A stretch of 64,000 nucleotides of DNA from Rhizobium rhizogenes NBRC 13257 (GTDB lineage Bacteria > Pseudomonadota > Alphaproteobacteria > Rhizobiales > Rhizobiaceae): the NCBI RefSeq assembly GCF_000696095.1, contig NZ_BAYX01000001.1, positions 186,001 through 250,000 on the forward strand, read 5' to 3'. Below the pieces are notes generated by a model. That model worked only from the letters and a program-made list of their open reading frames with translations, did no database searches and was not told the DNA's origin. Positions 49,250 through 57,317 of this stretch are shown here, one piece after another (the stretch's first letter is position 1; each line of letters opens with the position of its first letter). The position numbers and the translations under genes were made by a program.

Positions 49250-50634
49250 ATGGGACACCTACTCTCGATGGTTCGCGATGGGCTGGTGAGCCTTGCGTCT
49301 CGCATGGGGACGGAGCGCGACAAGGCGGCGTCGGTCTTCTATACCCAACCGATGCTGACCGACGAATAGATCATCGCCGCCTATCGCGGCTCCTGGCTGC
49401 CGCGCAAGATCGTTGATATTCCGGCGCTGGATAGCTGCCGCAAATGGCGCAACTGGCAGGCCGAAGGCGATCAGATCGGCTCGATCGAGGCTGAAGAGCG
49501 CCGGTTGAACCTGCGCGGCAAGGTGCTGGAGGCATCCAAGAAGGCACGGCTCTTCGGCGGGGCGGCTTTGTTCATCGGTGTCGGCTATGCCGATCCCTCT
49601 CGGCCGCTCGATATCGAACGCGTCGGCAAAGGTGGCCTGAAGCATCTGACCGTATTGACGCGTCGCCAGCTTGCCGCCGGAGAGATCGAACGCGATCCCA
49701 CTTCGGAATGGTATGGCAAGCCGAAGTTCTACACGCTGACCGGCGCAAGCGGAGCACAAGTCGCCATCCATCCGTCCCGACTGGTGATCTTCAATGGCGC
49801 CATGGTGCCGGACGAGGATTTCGGCGGCGCGCTAGGGCAGGGTAGTCACGGTTGGGGCGAGAGCGTGCTTACCGCGACCCTGGATGCCATCAAGAATGCC
49901 GACAGCACGGCAGCCAATATCGCCAGCCTCGTCTTCGAGGCAAAAATCGACATTATCAAAGTGCCGCAGTTCTCGCCAATATAGGCAACCAGGCTTACGA
50001 AGAAGCCGTACTGCGCCGCTATTCGCTGGCCAACACCATCAAGGGCGTCAACGGCACGCTGATCCTCGATGCCGAGGAGGAATACGACAGCAAGAGCGCC
50101 TCGTTCTCCGGTCTCACGGATATCCTCATGGCCTTCCTGCAGATCGTCTCAGGTGCCGCCGATATTCCGGTCACGCGTCTGCTTGGCCAATCCCCGGCTG
50201 GTCTCAACGCCACCGGCGATGCTGACATGAGGAACTATCACGATCGGATCCAGGCGATCCAGGAACTCGACTTCACGCCTGCCATGTCCCGCCTCGATGA
50301 ATGCCTTATCCGCTCCGCCACTGGCGCCCGCGATCCGGATATCTACGCCTCCTGGGCACCGCTGGAGCAGATGAGCGAGAAGGACAAGGCCGAGATCTTC
50401 AAGACCAAGGCCGATGCGGCCCGCGTCTTGTTCGGCTCATCCGCCGGGCAGGAGATCATTCCGCGTCAAGCATTATCTGAGGCGCTGGTGAATACGCTTG
50501 TCGACGACGGATCGTTGCCGGGGCTGGAGGCGGCGATTGCGGCATTGGGGGGATCCGTTCAAGTCGATCAACCAGAGCCTAGCTCGGAGGAAGCCGGCCG
50601 CGAGGCATCTGTGCCTGATGCAACCTCTTTATAA
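49250..50634 (+). pseudogene. Phage portal (DUF1073-type) gene, broken by stop and frameshift
   Basis: Reading from ATG 49250 gives about 39 residues to an in-frame TAG at 49367-49369 (expected Glu, GAG to TAG by one change). The same frame then continues through DIPALDSCRKWRNWQ and FNGAMVPDEDFGG until 49984. The protein resumes in another frame with ANIGNQAYEEAVLRRYSLANTIKG, as if one base were lost near 49973 (CAGTTC-TCGCC). The rest runs to 50634. Homologues are about 460-500 residues in one frame. The family is DUF1073, sometimes also labelled Acb1-like. Two separate lesions make it non-functional. Confidence 0.85.
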
Positions 50635-50687
50635 GCGGAAGACATATCCATCAACTAAAGTCGGCTCCGACCAAGGGATATTCAATC

Positions 50688-51146
50688 ATGAACTTCACAG
50701 ACATTGTCACCGTCGCGGGAACGCGACGGACCGGGGACGGCTATCTTGTCGCTGATGCCCGGGTCGCCCGTACGGGTATTCAAAACTATCTTGGCGCGGA
50801 GATCGGCAGGCCGGAGATGCGTACCGTGCGTGTCTATCGGCCCGGCGCGGAAGTGTTTTCCGAGGACACGCTGAAGAGTGCGGCTCACCGGCCGGTGACA
50901 AATGAGCATCCGCCGGAAATGGTCACCTCGGAGAACTGGAAGAAGTATTCCGTCGGGCAGACCGGCGATGAGGTTGCGGGTGAGGGCATCTTCATTCACG
51001 TGCCGCTGATGGTCAGTGACGAGGCGGTGATCCAGGAGATCGAGAGCGGCAAGCAGGAGCTTTCGGCCGGTTATGTCTGCGATCTCGATTTCACCGCGGG
51101 CGTGACGTCCGCCGGTGAGGCCTACGACGCCGTCCAGGTTTGGTGA
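50688..51146 (+). pseudogene. Truncated DUF2213 phage gene (protease/scaffold-like)
   Basis: 152 residues that match the N-terminal part of DUF2213 proteins: GDGYLVADARVARTGIQNYLG, HRPVTNEHPPEMVT, SAGYVCDLDF and YDAVQ. In full-length members about 200 or more residues follow after this point (usually with an RGNH motif); here the frame ends directly after YDAVQVW. The rest, together with capsid and tail genes, seems deleted. The start is ATG 50688 after an A-rich leader. DUF2213 proteins may mature phage heads. Confidence 0.78.
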
Positions 51147-51246
51147 AGCCACAACCGCCAGTCACTAAATGAGGCCGTGCTTCTCAGCCATCGTTTAGCT
51201 GGGACAGTGCATTTCTGATTTCAATAAGCATCTTTAGAGGCGGGTT

Positions 51247-51576
51247 ATGGCGATAAACGAATTTCTCGATGCTTTAGGCATCAAGGTCGGGGTCGTCATC
51301 GCGGGCCTTTCTGGCGGCATTTTGCGTGGTCTGTCGCGGCGTCGATATACGGCCCGCGAAATCATTGCGTCCCCCATTTGTGGCGCGCTTGCAGCAGCTT
51401 ACCTGACGGAGCCTGCACTTTACTATCTGAGAGCCGTCAATTGGCCTTTGCCGCAAAAGGATTTGGCTGCCATGAATGCCACGGCCTTCGTGGTCGGTGT
51501 CTGTGCCATGTGGATCGCCGACCTGATCTTCGATAGCATCTCACGCTGGATCAGAGGTGGGAAAGCGGTACCCTGA
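51247..51576 (+). CDS. Small membrane protein, holin-like
   Basis: 109 residues with three hydrophobic stretches: VGVVIAGLSGGILRGL, IASPICGALAAAYLTEPAL and ATAFVVGVCAMWIADLIF, and a charged C-terminus (SRWIRGGKAVP). The layout resembles phage holin-type proteins in rhizobial prophages, where such a gene lies after the tail module. AGAGGCGGGTT precedes the start. Position right after the deletion joint suggests it belongs to the late end of the prophage. Confidence 0.6.
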   Translation: MAINEFLDALGIKVGVVIAGLSGGILRGLSRRRYTAREIIASPICGALAAAYLTEPALYYLRAVNWPLPQKDLAAMNATAFVVGVCAMWIADLIFDSISRWIRGGKAVP

Positions 51577-51620
51577 TCCAGCGTTGCTATATGGCGGGTT
51601 GTCGCGAGCCTGCAATTTCC

Positions 51621-51737
51621 CTATTTCGCCTTCTCCTTAACGGGAGGGGGCGTTTCTTGCGTTTGTGGCTTTTGTAATGGCTCCACGCCGTGTTTTTCGG
51701 CATACGCCAGTCGGTCTGTGGGGCGACCTTGGTTCAT
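51621..51737 (-). CDS. Possible 38-residue protein
   Basis: A short leftward frame MNQGRPTDRLAYAEKHGVEP with a Lys/Pro-rich tail ending in AKA-like charges (KEKAK). GCGGGAAT lies directly before the ATG. It fits the size of conserved small hypothetical proteins, but it could also be chance; I have no family evidence. It occupies most of the 260-bp gap between the prophage and the nitronate monooxygenase gene. Confidence 0.35.
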   Translation of the reverse strand: MNQGRPTDRLAYAEKHGVEPLQKPQTQETPPPVKEKAK

Positions 51738-51838
51738 ATTCCCGCGCGTGATGTCTTTGATTTGAACTAATCATTGTCGCCGTTGCCGCTGGGCTGATAA
51801 AGCTGGCTGGCAGAAATTGTCGATGAAAGGCGCGCGCG

Positions 51839-52924
51839 ATGAGCCAATGGCCCGACACCCGGATCCTTGATCTATTTGGCATTGCAGTTCCTATTATCCA
51901 GGCGCCGATGGCGGGAGCGACGTCGCCGGAGATGGTGATCGCGGTTAGCGAGGCTGGCGGGCTCGGATCGTTGCCGAGTGCGCAATACAATGTCGAACAG
52001 CTACGTTTAGCGCTCGATACGATAAGGGCTGCGACGAAAAAGCCGATTAATGTAAATTTCTTCGCTCATACTATGCCGGAGATTGATCCGGAGCGGCAAA
52101 CGGTGTGGCGTAAACGGCTTGCGCCCTTCTACATCGAGGCTGGCCTTGATCCGGCTGCGCCGGTTCCTGCCGGCGGCCGAGCACCGTTCGACAGTTTTTT
52201 CTGCGAAGTCGTCGAGGCCTATCGGCCTGAAGTCGTCAGCTTTCATTTCGGGTTGCCGGATATGGAGCTTGTTGGGCGGGTAAGGGCCACTGGAGCAAAG
52301 ATCATCTCCTCGGCGACTACGGTGGCGGAGGCGCGATGGCTTGCCGATCGTGGTGTCGATGCGGTGATTGCCATGGGTTTCGAGGCGGGCGGCCATCGCG
52401 GCAATTTCCTGACAGAGGACATGGCGACACAGGTGGGTACGATGGCGTTGGTGCCGCAGATCGTCGATGCTGTCAAAATTCCCGTTATTGCTGCCGGTGG
52501 TATCGGGGACGGACGCGGAATTGCAGCTGCTTTCGCGCTGGGTGCTTCTGCGGCGCAGATTGGTACAAGCTACTTGTTCACGCCCGAGGCAAACATTCCT
52601 GCGGTTCATCAAGCGGCTTTGGAGCATGCTGGTGACGACAGTACGGCTTTGACCAATGTTTTCACTGGACGGCCGGCGAGGGGCGTGATGAACCGCGTCA
52701 TGCGCGAGGTTGGGCCGCTCACGGATCTTGCACCCGCATTTCCGACAGCCGGTGGCGCTCTGGCACCGCTGCGCGCTAAGGCGGAGGCGACGGGCTCCGG
52801 CGATTTTACCAATCTCTGGTCCGGTCAGGCCGCGAAGTTGGCGCGGCCGCTTCCGTCGTCCGAGCTCACCGTCGGTCTGGCGAATGAGGCAATCGCACTC
52901 ATCAAGCGGCTGGCCGAGCGTTGA
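51839..52924 (+). CDS. Nitronate monooxygenase (2-nitropropane dioxygenase family)
   Basis: 361 residues, TIM barrel with FMN. Family blocks: PIIQAPMAGATSPEMVIAVSEAGGLGSL, FHFGLPD, VDAVIAMGFEAGGHRG (FMN phosphate and catalytic His) and PVIAAGGIGDGRGIAAAFALGA. It oxidises propionate-3-nitronate or alkyl nitronates with oxygen. It is followed by a sugar isomerase-like gene 40 bp on, perhaps co-transcribed. Confidence 0.92.
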   Translation: MSQWPDTRILDLFGIAVPIIQAPMAGATSPEMVIAVSEAGGLGSLPSAQYNVEQLRLALDTIRAATKKPINVNFFAHTMPEIDPERQTVWRKRLAPFYIEAGLDPAAPVPAGGRAPFDSFFCEVVEAYRPEVVSFHFGLPDMELVGRVRATGAKIISSATTVAEARWLADRGVDAVIAMGFEAGGHRGNFLTEDMATQVGTMALVPQIVDAVKIPVIAAGGIGDGRGIAAAFALGASAAQIGTSYLFTPEANIPAVHQAALEHAGDDSTALTNVFTGRPARGVMNRVMREVGPLTDLAPAFPTAGGALAPLRAKAEATGSGDFTNLWSGQAAKLARPLPSSELTVGLANEAIALIKRLAER

Positions 52925-52964
52925 TGTATCGGTTGATACTGCGGGAGAGAAAGAGGAGAGACAG

Positions 52965-53825
52965 ATGACTTTTACGACAGATTTGACCGACCGTTTTGCC
53001 GTTTCCACATGGTCGTTGCACCGTGCGCTTGGCGGCACTTATGCTTACAAGCCTGGTGAAACCAAAACGCCTGAGCGCCAGCCTACCTATGGCAAAGGCT
53101 CAGTGGAGTTGATCGATCTTCCGAAACAATTTGCGGAACATGGCATCTTCCGCATCGAGATATGCTCGTTTCATTTGCCGAGCCGCTCGGCCGCTTATAT
53201 TGCCGACCTGCGCAAAGCCTTTGAGACAGCGGGCGTGAAGATACAGACGCTGTTGATCGAAGACGGGGATCTCAGCAATCCCGAGATGGCTGAGCGTGAT
53301 GCCGACTGGATGGCGGGCTGGATCGGGATTGCCGTCGCGCTCGGAGCTGAGAATATGCGCGTGATCGCCGGCAAGGAGCAGCCGAATGACGAGACACTGA
53401 GCCGTGCGGAAACGCACCTTCGTCGGCTGGCAGCTCAACTGGCAGGCACCGGCGTCCGCCTCGTCATTGAAAATTGGTTTTCGCTGCTGCCGGGGCCTGT
53501 CGAGGTCAATCGAGTGATTGATGCTCTGGACGGCAAACTCGGTCTCAATGGTGATTTTGGCAATTGGCAAGGTCCGGGGAAGTATGCCGATCTGGCAAAG
53601 ATCATGGGGCGTGCCGAGCTATGCCATGCCAAGGCGCATTATTCGGAAACGGGTCTCGATACCGAGGATTATATTCGTTGCGTCGAGCTCTCCAATGTTG
53701 CCGGCTATAAAGGCCCGTTCACGTTGATCTACGACTCCTCATTCCACGACAACGAATGGTCCGGCATTCTGGAAGAGCGGGATTGCATCGCCGGCGTGTT
53801 GCGGAAGGCTGCTGCCGCAGCGTGA
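52965..53825 (+). CDS. Xylose isomerase-like TIM-barrel protein (sugar phosphate isomerase/epimerase)
   Basis: 286 residues from ATG 52965 with AGAGGAGAGACAG as RBS. Start TDRFAVSTWSLHRALGG and the metal-site blocks RLVIENWFSL, NGDFGNW and CHAKAHYSE are those of AP-endonuclease-2 fold sugar isomerases, with conserved Glu, Asp and His for divalent metal. The actual sugar is unknown. It lies just after nitronate monooxygenase on the same strand. Confidence 0.85.
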   Translation: MTFTTDLTDRFAVSTWSLHRALGGTYAYKPGETKTPERQPTYGKGSVELIDLPKQFAEHGIFRIEICSFHLPSRSAAYIADLRKAFETAGVKIQTLLIEDGDLSNPEMAERDADWMAGWIGIAVALGAENMRVIAGKEQPNDETLSRAETHLRRLAAQLAGTGVRLVIENWFSLLPGPVEVNRVIDALDGKLGLNGDFGNWQGPGKYADLAKIMGRAELCHAKAHYSETGLDTEDYIRCVELSNVAGYKGPFTLIYDSSFHDNEWSGILEERDCIAGVLRKAAAAA

Positions 53826-53911
53826 TGGCTCTGAATAGTGGGGCTGGGGCCGCTGGCGGCTTAGTCCTGCTATTGTAACATCAAGGCCCGGTTGAATCGG
53901 TGCTACGAATT

Positions 53912-54118
53912 TCAATGAAACTCGTATTCATGCAGAGCACCGAGCAGTTGGTCTTGCGTCTGATAGCCGGCCTCATACAGGCTGATCGCTACATTGGCCG
54001 CCGATAGGCCTTCCTGGCTTTGCAGTTTGATGCTGCGTTCCGCGCACCAGGCGTAGAGTGCGCTGGCGAGGATGTCGACATCGTCGGGATAAAGGGGCGA
54101 GTTGACCATCATAGACAT
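53912..54118 (-). CDS. Small hypothetical protein
   Basis: 68 residues: MSMMVNSPLYPDDVDILAS, then AWCAERSIKLQSQEGLSAANVAISLYEAGYQTQDQLLGAL with breaks. The body is helical, without a signal peptide. Starts at codon 1, 3 or 4 are possible. Similar small proteins occur widely in Rhizobium as hypothetical. The first gene in a leftward series ending at this point; 86 bp to the isomerase stop. Confidence 0.6.
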   Translation of the reverse strand: MSMMVNSPLYPDDVDILASALYAWCAERSIKLQSQEGLSAANVAISLYEAGYQTQDQLLGALHEYEFH

Positions 54119-54275
54119 TCGCTACACCGTGGTTGGAAGCTCAGACTTGAGCGGGGGCGGGGCAGAGACTGCTTTGATTTCTGAAGTTTGCAATCAACTT
54201 CGCGTGCCGACGTTAACGTCAGCCTGATATGATACAGATCGAGTTTCGTATTGGCACAAGTGCTTGCGAAAAGGG

Positions 54276-54422
54276 TTATTGTGGTTTCTGGTCCGGCGCG
54301 TGCGGTGCCGGATTTTCGAATCCGTTCTTGCCGTTATGGGGCACAACAAACAGCATAACGCCGAGCGCGACGGCCAGCGCCACCATGATCAAAAGTATAA
54401 ATCGCGGCCGCGAAGGCATCAT
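54276..54422 (-). CDS. Small single-pass membrane protein
   Basis: 48 residues with an N-terminal membrane helix FILLIMVALAVALGVMLFVV and a polar tail rich in Pro (ENPAPHAPDQKPQ). The ATG at 54422 overlaps the stop of the preceding gene (ATGA); a second ATG is directly after it. Translational coupling supports that it is real. Unknown function. Confidence 0.6.
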   Translation of the reverse strand: MMPSRPRFILLIMVALAVALGVMLFVVPHNGKNGFENPAPHAPDQKPQ

Positions 54423-54715
54423 TGATGGACCGGATGCGAAGCCTCCACTGCTGCCTCGATCAATTCCTCCGCATAGGAGAGCGCGGAAGCGGTGTCTTCG
54501 CCATCGAGTTTCAACTCCCGGCACTTGTGATGCATGGCCCTGCGAATTTCCACCAACAACGTGGCGTCCAAATCGACATGACCTTCGTAAAAAACATGCG
54601 TCAGGGCGGACTGGGCGACAACTTCGAGGACTGCGACACGTCCTTCGATTTCGCCAAGGGAAGGAATAGCGTTTTTCTTGACGTGATGTTTGCAATCGCG
54701 ATGAGTGGTGAGCAT
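54419..54715 (-). CDS. Small hypothetical protein coupled to membrane peptide gene
   Basis: 98 residues: MLTTHRDCKHHVKKNAIPSL, then VLEVVAQSALTHVFYEG and ATLLVEIRRAMHHKCRELKLDG. GAGGAGACTAATGAG precedes ATG 54715. It is predicted to be mostly helical and soluble. It ends in a 4-bp overlap with the 48-residue membrane protein, so the two may act together. No family recognised. The promoter region separates it from the lyase-like gene's stop at 54848. Confidence 0.6.
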   Translation of the reverse strand: MLTTHRDCKHHVKKNAIPSLGEIEGRVAVLEVVAQSALTHVFYEGHVDLDATLLVEIRRAMHHKCRELKLDGEDTASALSYAEELIEAAVEASHPVHQ

Positions 54716-54847
54716 CTCATTAGTCTCCTCTGAATTAGGCATAACCAACGAGAGGCAAAAAGGTTCAGCCGAATCCAAGGAAAATCTGAATTTGCCCCGC
54801 CAATGTTTCTCCGGTAATGCCGCTTGCAGCAAAACGGACGGGAATCC

Positions 54848-55819
54848 TCATTTCATCGGGCAGAGACTCGGATCCGACAATACATCGGCGCAGCTGGGGG
54901 AGCGGCGGAAATCGTCGTAGTAAAGCGTCCATTCCGTCGTATCGGCGGCACGATAGGGGCCGAACTTGAAATACTGGTTTTTGCCCAGTCCCTTGTCGGC
55001 ATGGCCCACATGTCCCTTGATGGTGACAATCCACTTATTATTGGCGAATAGCTCGATATGGCCGGTACCGTCAGGACCTGGCTTGGTATAGATGGCGAAG
55101 TCGATCCAGCCGGAATCCGGCGTCGGCAACTTGTTGCCGTGGTCGGTCACGGTGATGGCGCTCGTGCAGCCTGTGAACTCCTGACCATCGTCCTTGCCCC
55201 AATTGCTGTCGGTCGCGACCAGCGCTCGCATCTGGTTGGTGTCTGAGCGGAACCAAACAGGCGTCTGGTTGCCGTCACAGGCCTTTGCCCCATCGTGGGA
55301 ATAGGTCTTTGGCGGGGCGACATAGTTGGTTTCGACTGTGGCGAAGAGCTTGCCGTTGTTCAGCCGCAGTGCCAAGAAGGGACTGAAATCACCCTTTGCC
55401 GTAGGGCCAATCTCCCGCTTCCATTGCGCAATGAGATAGCGATGATCGCCTGACGGAATGGGATCGGCGAATTTGACCGCAAAACCGTACCAAACACCTT
55501 GATCATAGGGGACGCGATATTTGGTGCGCTCCCAGATTTCCGCTCTCTCGCTGCAGTTTGCCTTGCCTGGTGCGCAGAGTGGCTTGACGCTGAGTTTCAG
55601 CGCGCCGGTGCCGCTGCGCTTCACCTCCGATTGGAATTCGACCGTGCCGGCCTTCTGTTCGGAATTATCGCGATAGTAGAGATGGCCCGCCGGATCGAAA
55701 TCGGTGCCATCGAAACCGTCGCGAAGAACCAATAGGGCGGGATCCTTGGCCAAGGCCGGGCTCATGGCGCTGGCGCAAGTGCAGGCCAAAAGGGCGGGCA
55801 GCGCATATTTTGCGTTCAT
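54848..55819 (-). CDS. Secreted polysaccharide lyase-like protein (heparin lyase I fold)
   Basis: 323 residues from ATG 55819 with GAAGGAGTCCCCGTC as RBS. A signal peptide (MNAKYALPALLACTCASAMS) ends near ALAKD. The beta-sandwich blocks RAEIWERTKYRVPYDQGVWYGFAVKF, RYLIAQWKRE, WIDFAIYTKPGPDGTGHIELFANNKW (in pieces) and KFGPYR are those of Polysacc_lyase (PF14099) proteins. It may cleave an exported glycan. It opens a surface-polysaccharide locus: the divergent gene is a GumK-like transferase. Confidence 0.82.
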   Translation of the reverse strand: MNAKYALPALLACTCASAMSPALAKDPALLVLRDGFDGTDFDPAGHLYYRDNSEQKAGTVEFQSEVKRSGTGALKLSVKPLCAPGKANCSERAEIWERTKYRVPYDQGVWYGFAVKFADPIPSGDHRYLIAQWKREIGPTAKGDFSPFLALRLNNGKLFATVETNYVAPPKTYSHDGAKACDGNQTPVWFRSDTNQMRALVATDSNWGKDDGQEFTGCTSAITVTDHGNKLPTPDSGWIDFAIYTKPGPDGTGHIELFANNKWIVTIKGHVGHADKGLGKNQYFKFGPYRAADTTEWTLYYDDFRRSPSCADVLSDPSLCPMK

Positions 55820-56100
55820 GACGGGGACTCCTTCGGCGGGCGATCTTTGAGCGCTATCAATGACCTGTTCGTCTCTCGTGGGCAAGAGGAGGGCGCTTCG
55901 CGATATTGTGACCCGGTACAGCCGATCCGATATCTGGCGCTCAGGCGGAGCTTCACATGCTGGTTATCTGATTTAATAATTCCACTTTAACCGCCTGTTA
56001 GACGCTTTCCGGTTCATATCGATGCATATTGGGCTTTGCCTGCGGATGTCAGCGCCCCGGACATGAAGGTTCGTCGCCGCGGCTTGAATCAACGATTTGA

Positions 56101-57312
56101 ATGTCGGGCATGAGCGAGGCCGACCGAGAACCGCAGTTGGGGTTGCCCGTGACAGACCTGGGAAAAGGAACGGCGACGGAAAACGGCGTCGGACCGCGAC
56201 GAAAGATCGTCATTCTGACGTCGCACGTCTTTCTGCGGGGTTACCGCAAGGCGTCAGTCCATTTTGTGGCGTCCCGCTGGGCGGAGCAAGGGCATGATGT
56301 CCATTTCCTGACGATTGGCCACAGTTGGTTGACCCTGCTGAAGGATCGGCCACGCTTTCGGGCGTTATCGGAGCGTCAGGCAAACCGGTTCGAGACGGTC
56401 GCACCGAATCTTAGGGCGGGTGCCCACTTGCCGCCATTGCATGCCTTCAGTTCCGGCAATCGCATTCTGAACACAGCGAATGAAATGCTCTTCCGGCTCT
56501 ACGGCAATTACCTGCCGCGCTTTGCTCGCAGTGCTCTTGCCGTGGCTGATCTGGTGGTAGTCGAAAGCGGTTCAGCGCTTGCCTTTTTCGATTATGCGAA
56601 GAGGCTTAATCCCAAGGCGCGAACCCTCTATTTCTGTCGCGATCTGCTCCGGAGCGTCGGTGCTGCGCCCGTGTTGCAGGATATTCAGGCGGCCGCGATC
56701 GGACGTTTCGATACGGTCTGCGTGCCCTCGGAACGGCTCGGCGTGCTGCTACCAGCCGGTGGGCGCGTCAGGGTTATTCCACAGGGCGTCGATGCGGCGC
56801 TGTTCGACCGCGAACAAACTTCCCCCTATGTTCCCGGCAGCCGTAACGCCGTCTCCATCGGCAATATGCTGTTCGACGAGGTCACCGTCGCGGCTATGGC
56901 TGCCGCGGCGCCTGACATAAATTTCCACATCTTCGGGGCGCATTGGCGGGGTTCTGCGCCGTCAAATGTCACAGTCTATGGTGAGCGGGCGTTCGAAAGC
57001 ATCGTGCCGTTTTTGCAGCACGCGGATTTTGGCATCGCACCCTATCGTTTGACGAGGGACGAGGTCTATCTGGCGGAGTCGAGCCTGAAGCTCGCGCAAT
57101 ATAGCTATTGTGGCTTGCCTATCCTCTTGCCTGACCTGATCCCCTTTACCCGTGCTAATGCTGTCGCCTATCGATTGGATGGCGAAACCGCTTGGCGCGA
57201 GAAGATCGACATGGCGCTGGCGATGCAGCGTTCGCCGGCTTTTAGTGAGGGAATTTTGACCTGGGATGATGTTGCCCGGCAAACGCTCGACGCGGCCTTC
57301 GAGACGAAATAA
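56101..57312 (+). CDS. GumK-like glycosyltransferase (GT-B)
   Basis: 403 residues. After a disordered N-terminus, KIVILTSHVFLRGYRKASVHFVASRWAEQGHDVHFLTIG (in blocks) is the GumK-type acceptor domain start; the donor half has VIPQGVDAALFD, HIFGAHWRG, FGIAPYRL and LAESSLKLAQYSYCGLPIL. GumK adds glucuronate to a lipid-linked sugar in xanthan synthesis. A short distance from 57318 (convergent flippase) suggests both act on one polymer. Start at 56101 is the first ATG; no clear RBS is seen. Confidence 0.82.
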   Translation: MSGMSEADREPQLGLPVTDLGKGTATENGVGPRRKIVILTSHVFLRGYRKASVHFVASRWAEQGHDVHFLTIGHSWLTLLKDRPRFRALSERQANRFETVAPNLRAGAHLPPLHAFSSGNRILNTANEMLFRLYGNYLPRFARSALAVADLVVVESGSALAFFDYAKRLNPKARTLYFCRDLLRSVGAAPVLQDIQAAAIGRFDTVCVPSERLGVLLPAGGRVRVIPQGVDAALFDREQTSPYVPGSRNAVSIGNMLFDEVTVAAMAAAAPDINFHIFGAHWRGSAPSNVTVYGERAFESIVPFLQHADFGIAPYRLTRDEVYLAESSLKLAQYSYCGLPILLPDLIPFTRANAVAYRLDGETAWREKIDMALAMQRSPAFSEGILTWDDVARQTLDAAFETK

Positions 57313-57317
57313 ACGCC

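Larger units (their letters stand above)
42405..51576. mobile_element. Degenerate prophage remnant, no integrase seen
   Basis: The segment reads as a phage early-to-late gene order: two small leftward genes, CI/LexA-like repressor, divergent operator region, small early genes, DUF6362-like regulator, terminase small-like and large subunits, portal, DUF2213 and holin-like gene. The portal is broken by a stop and a frameshift, and DUF2213 ends early. No integrase, tail, capsid or lysin gene is visible, and no repeat of the tRNA 3' end is found on the right side. Left and right limits are therefore approximate. Confidence 0.8.

Noticed and set aside
49505..49984. Separate 159-residue gene in the portal region
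   Set aside because: Its sequence is the continuous middle part of the portal protein after the internal stop, so it is a pseudogene fragment.
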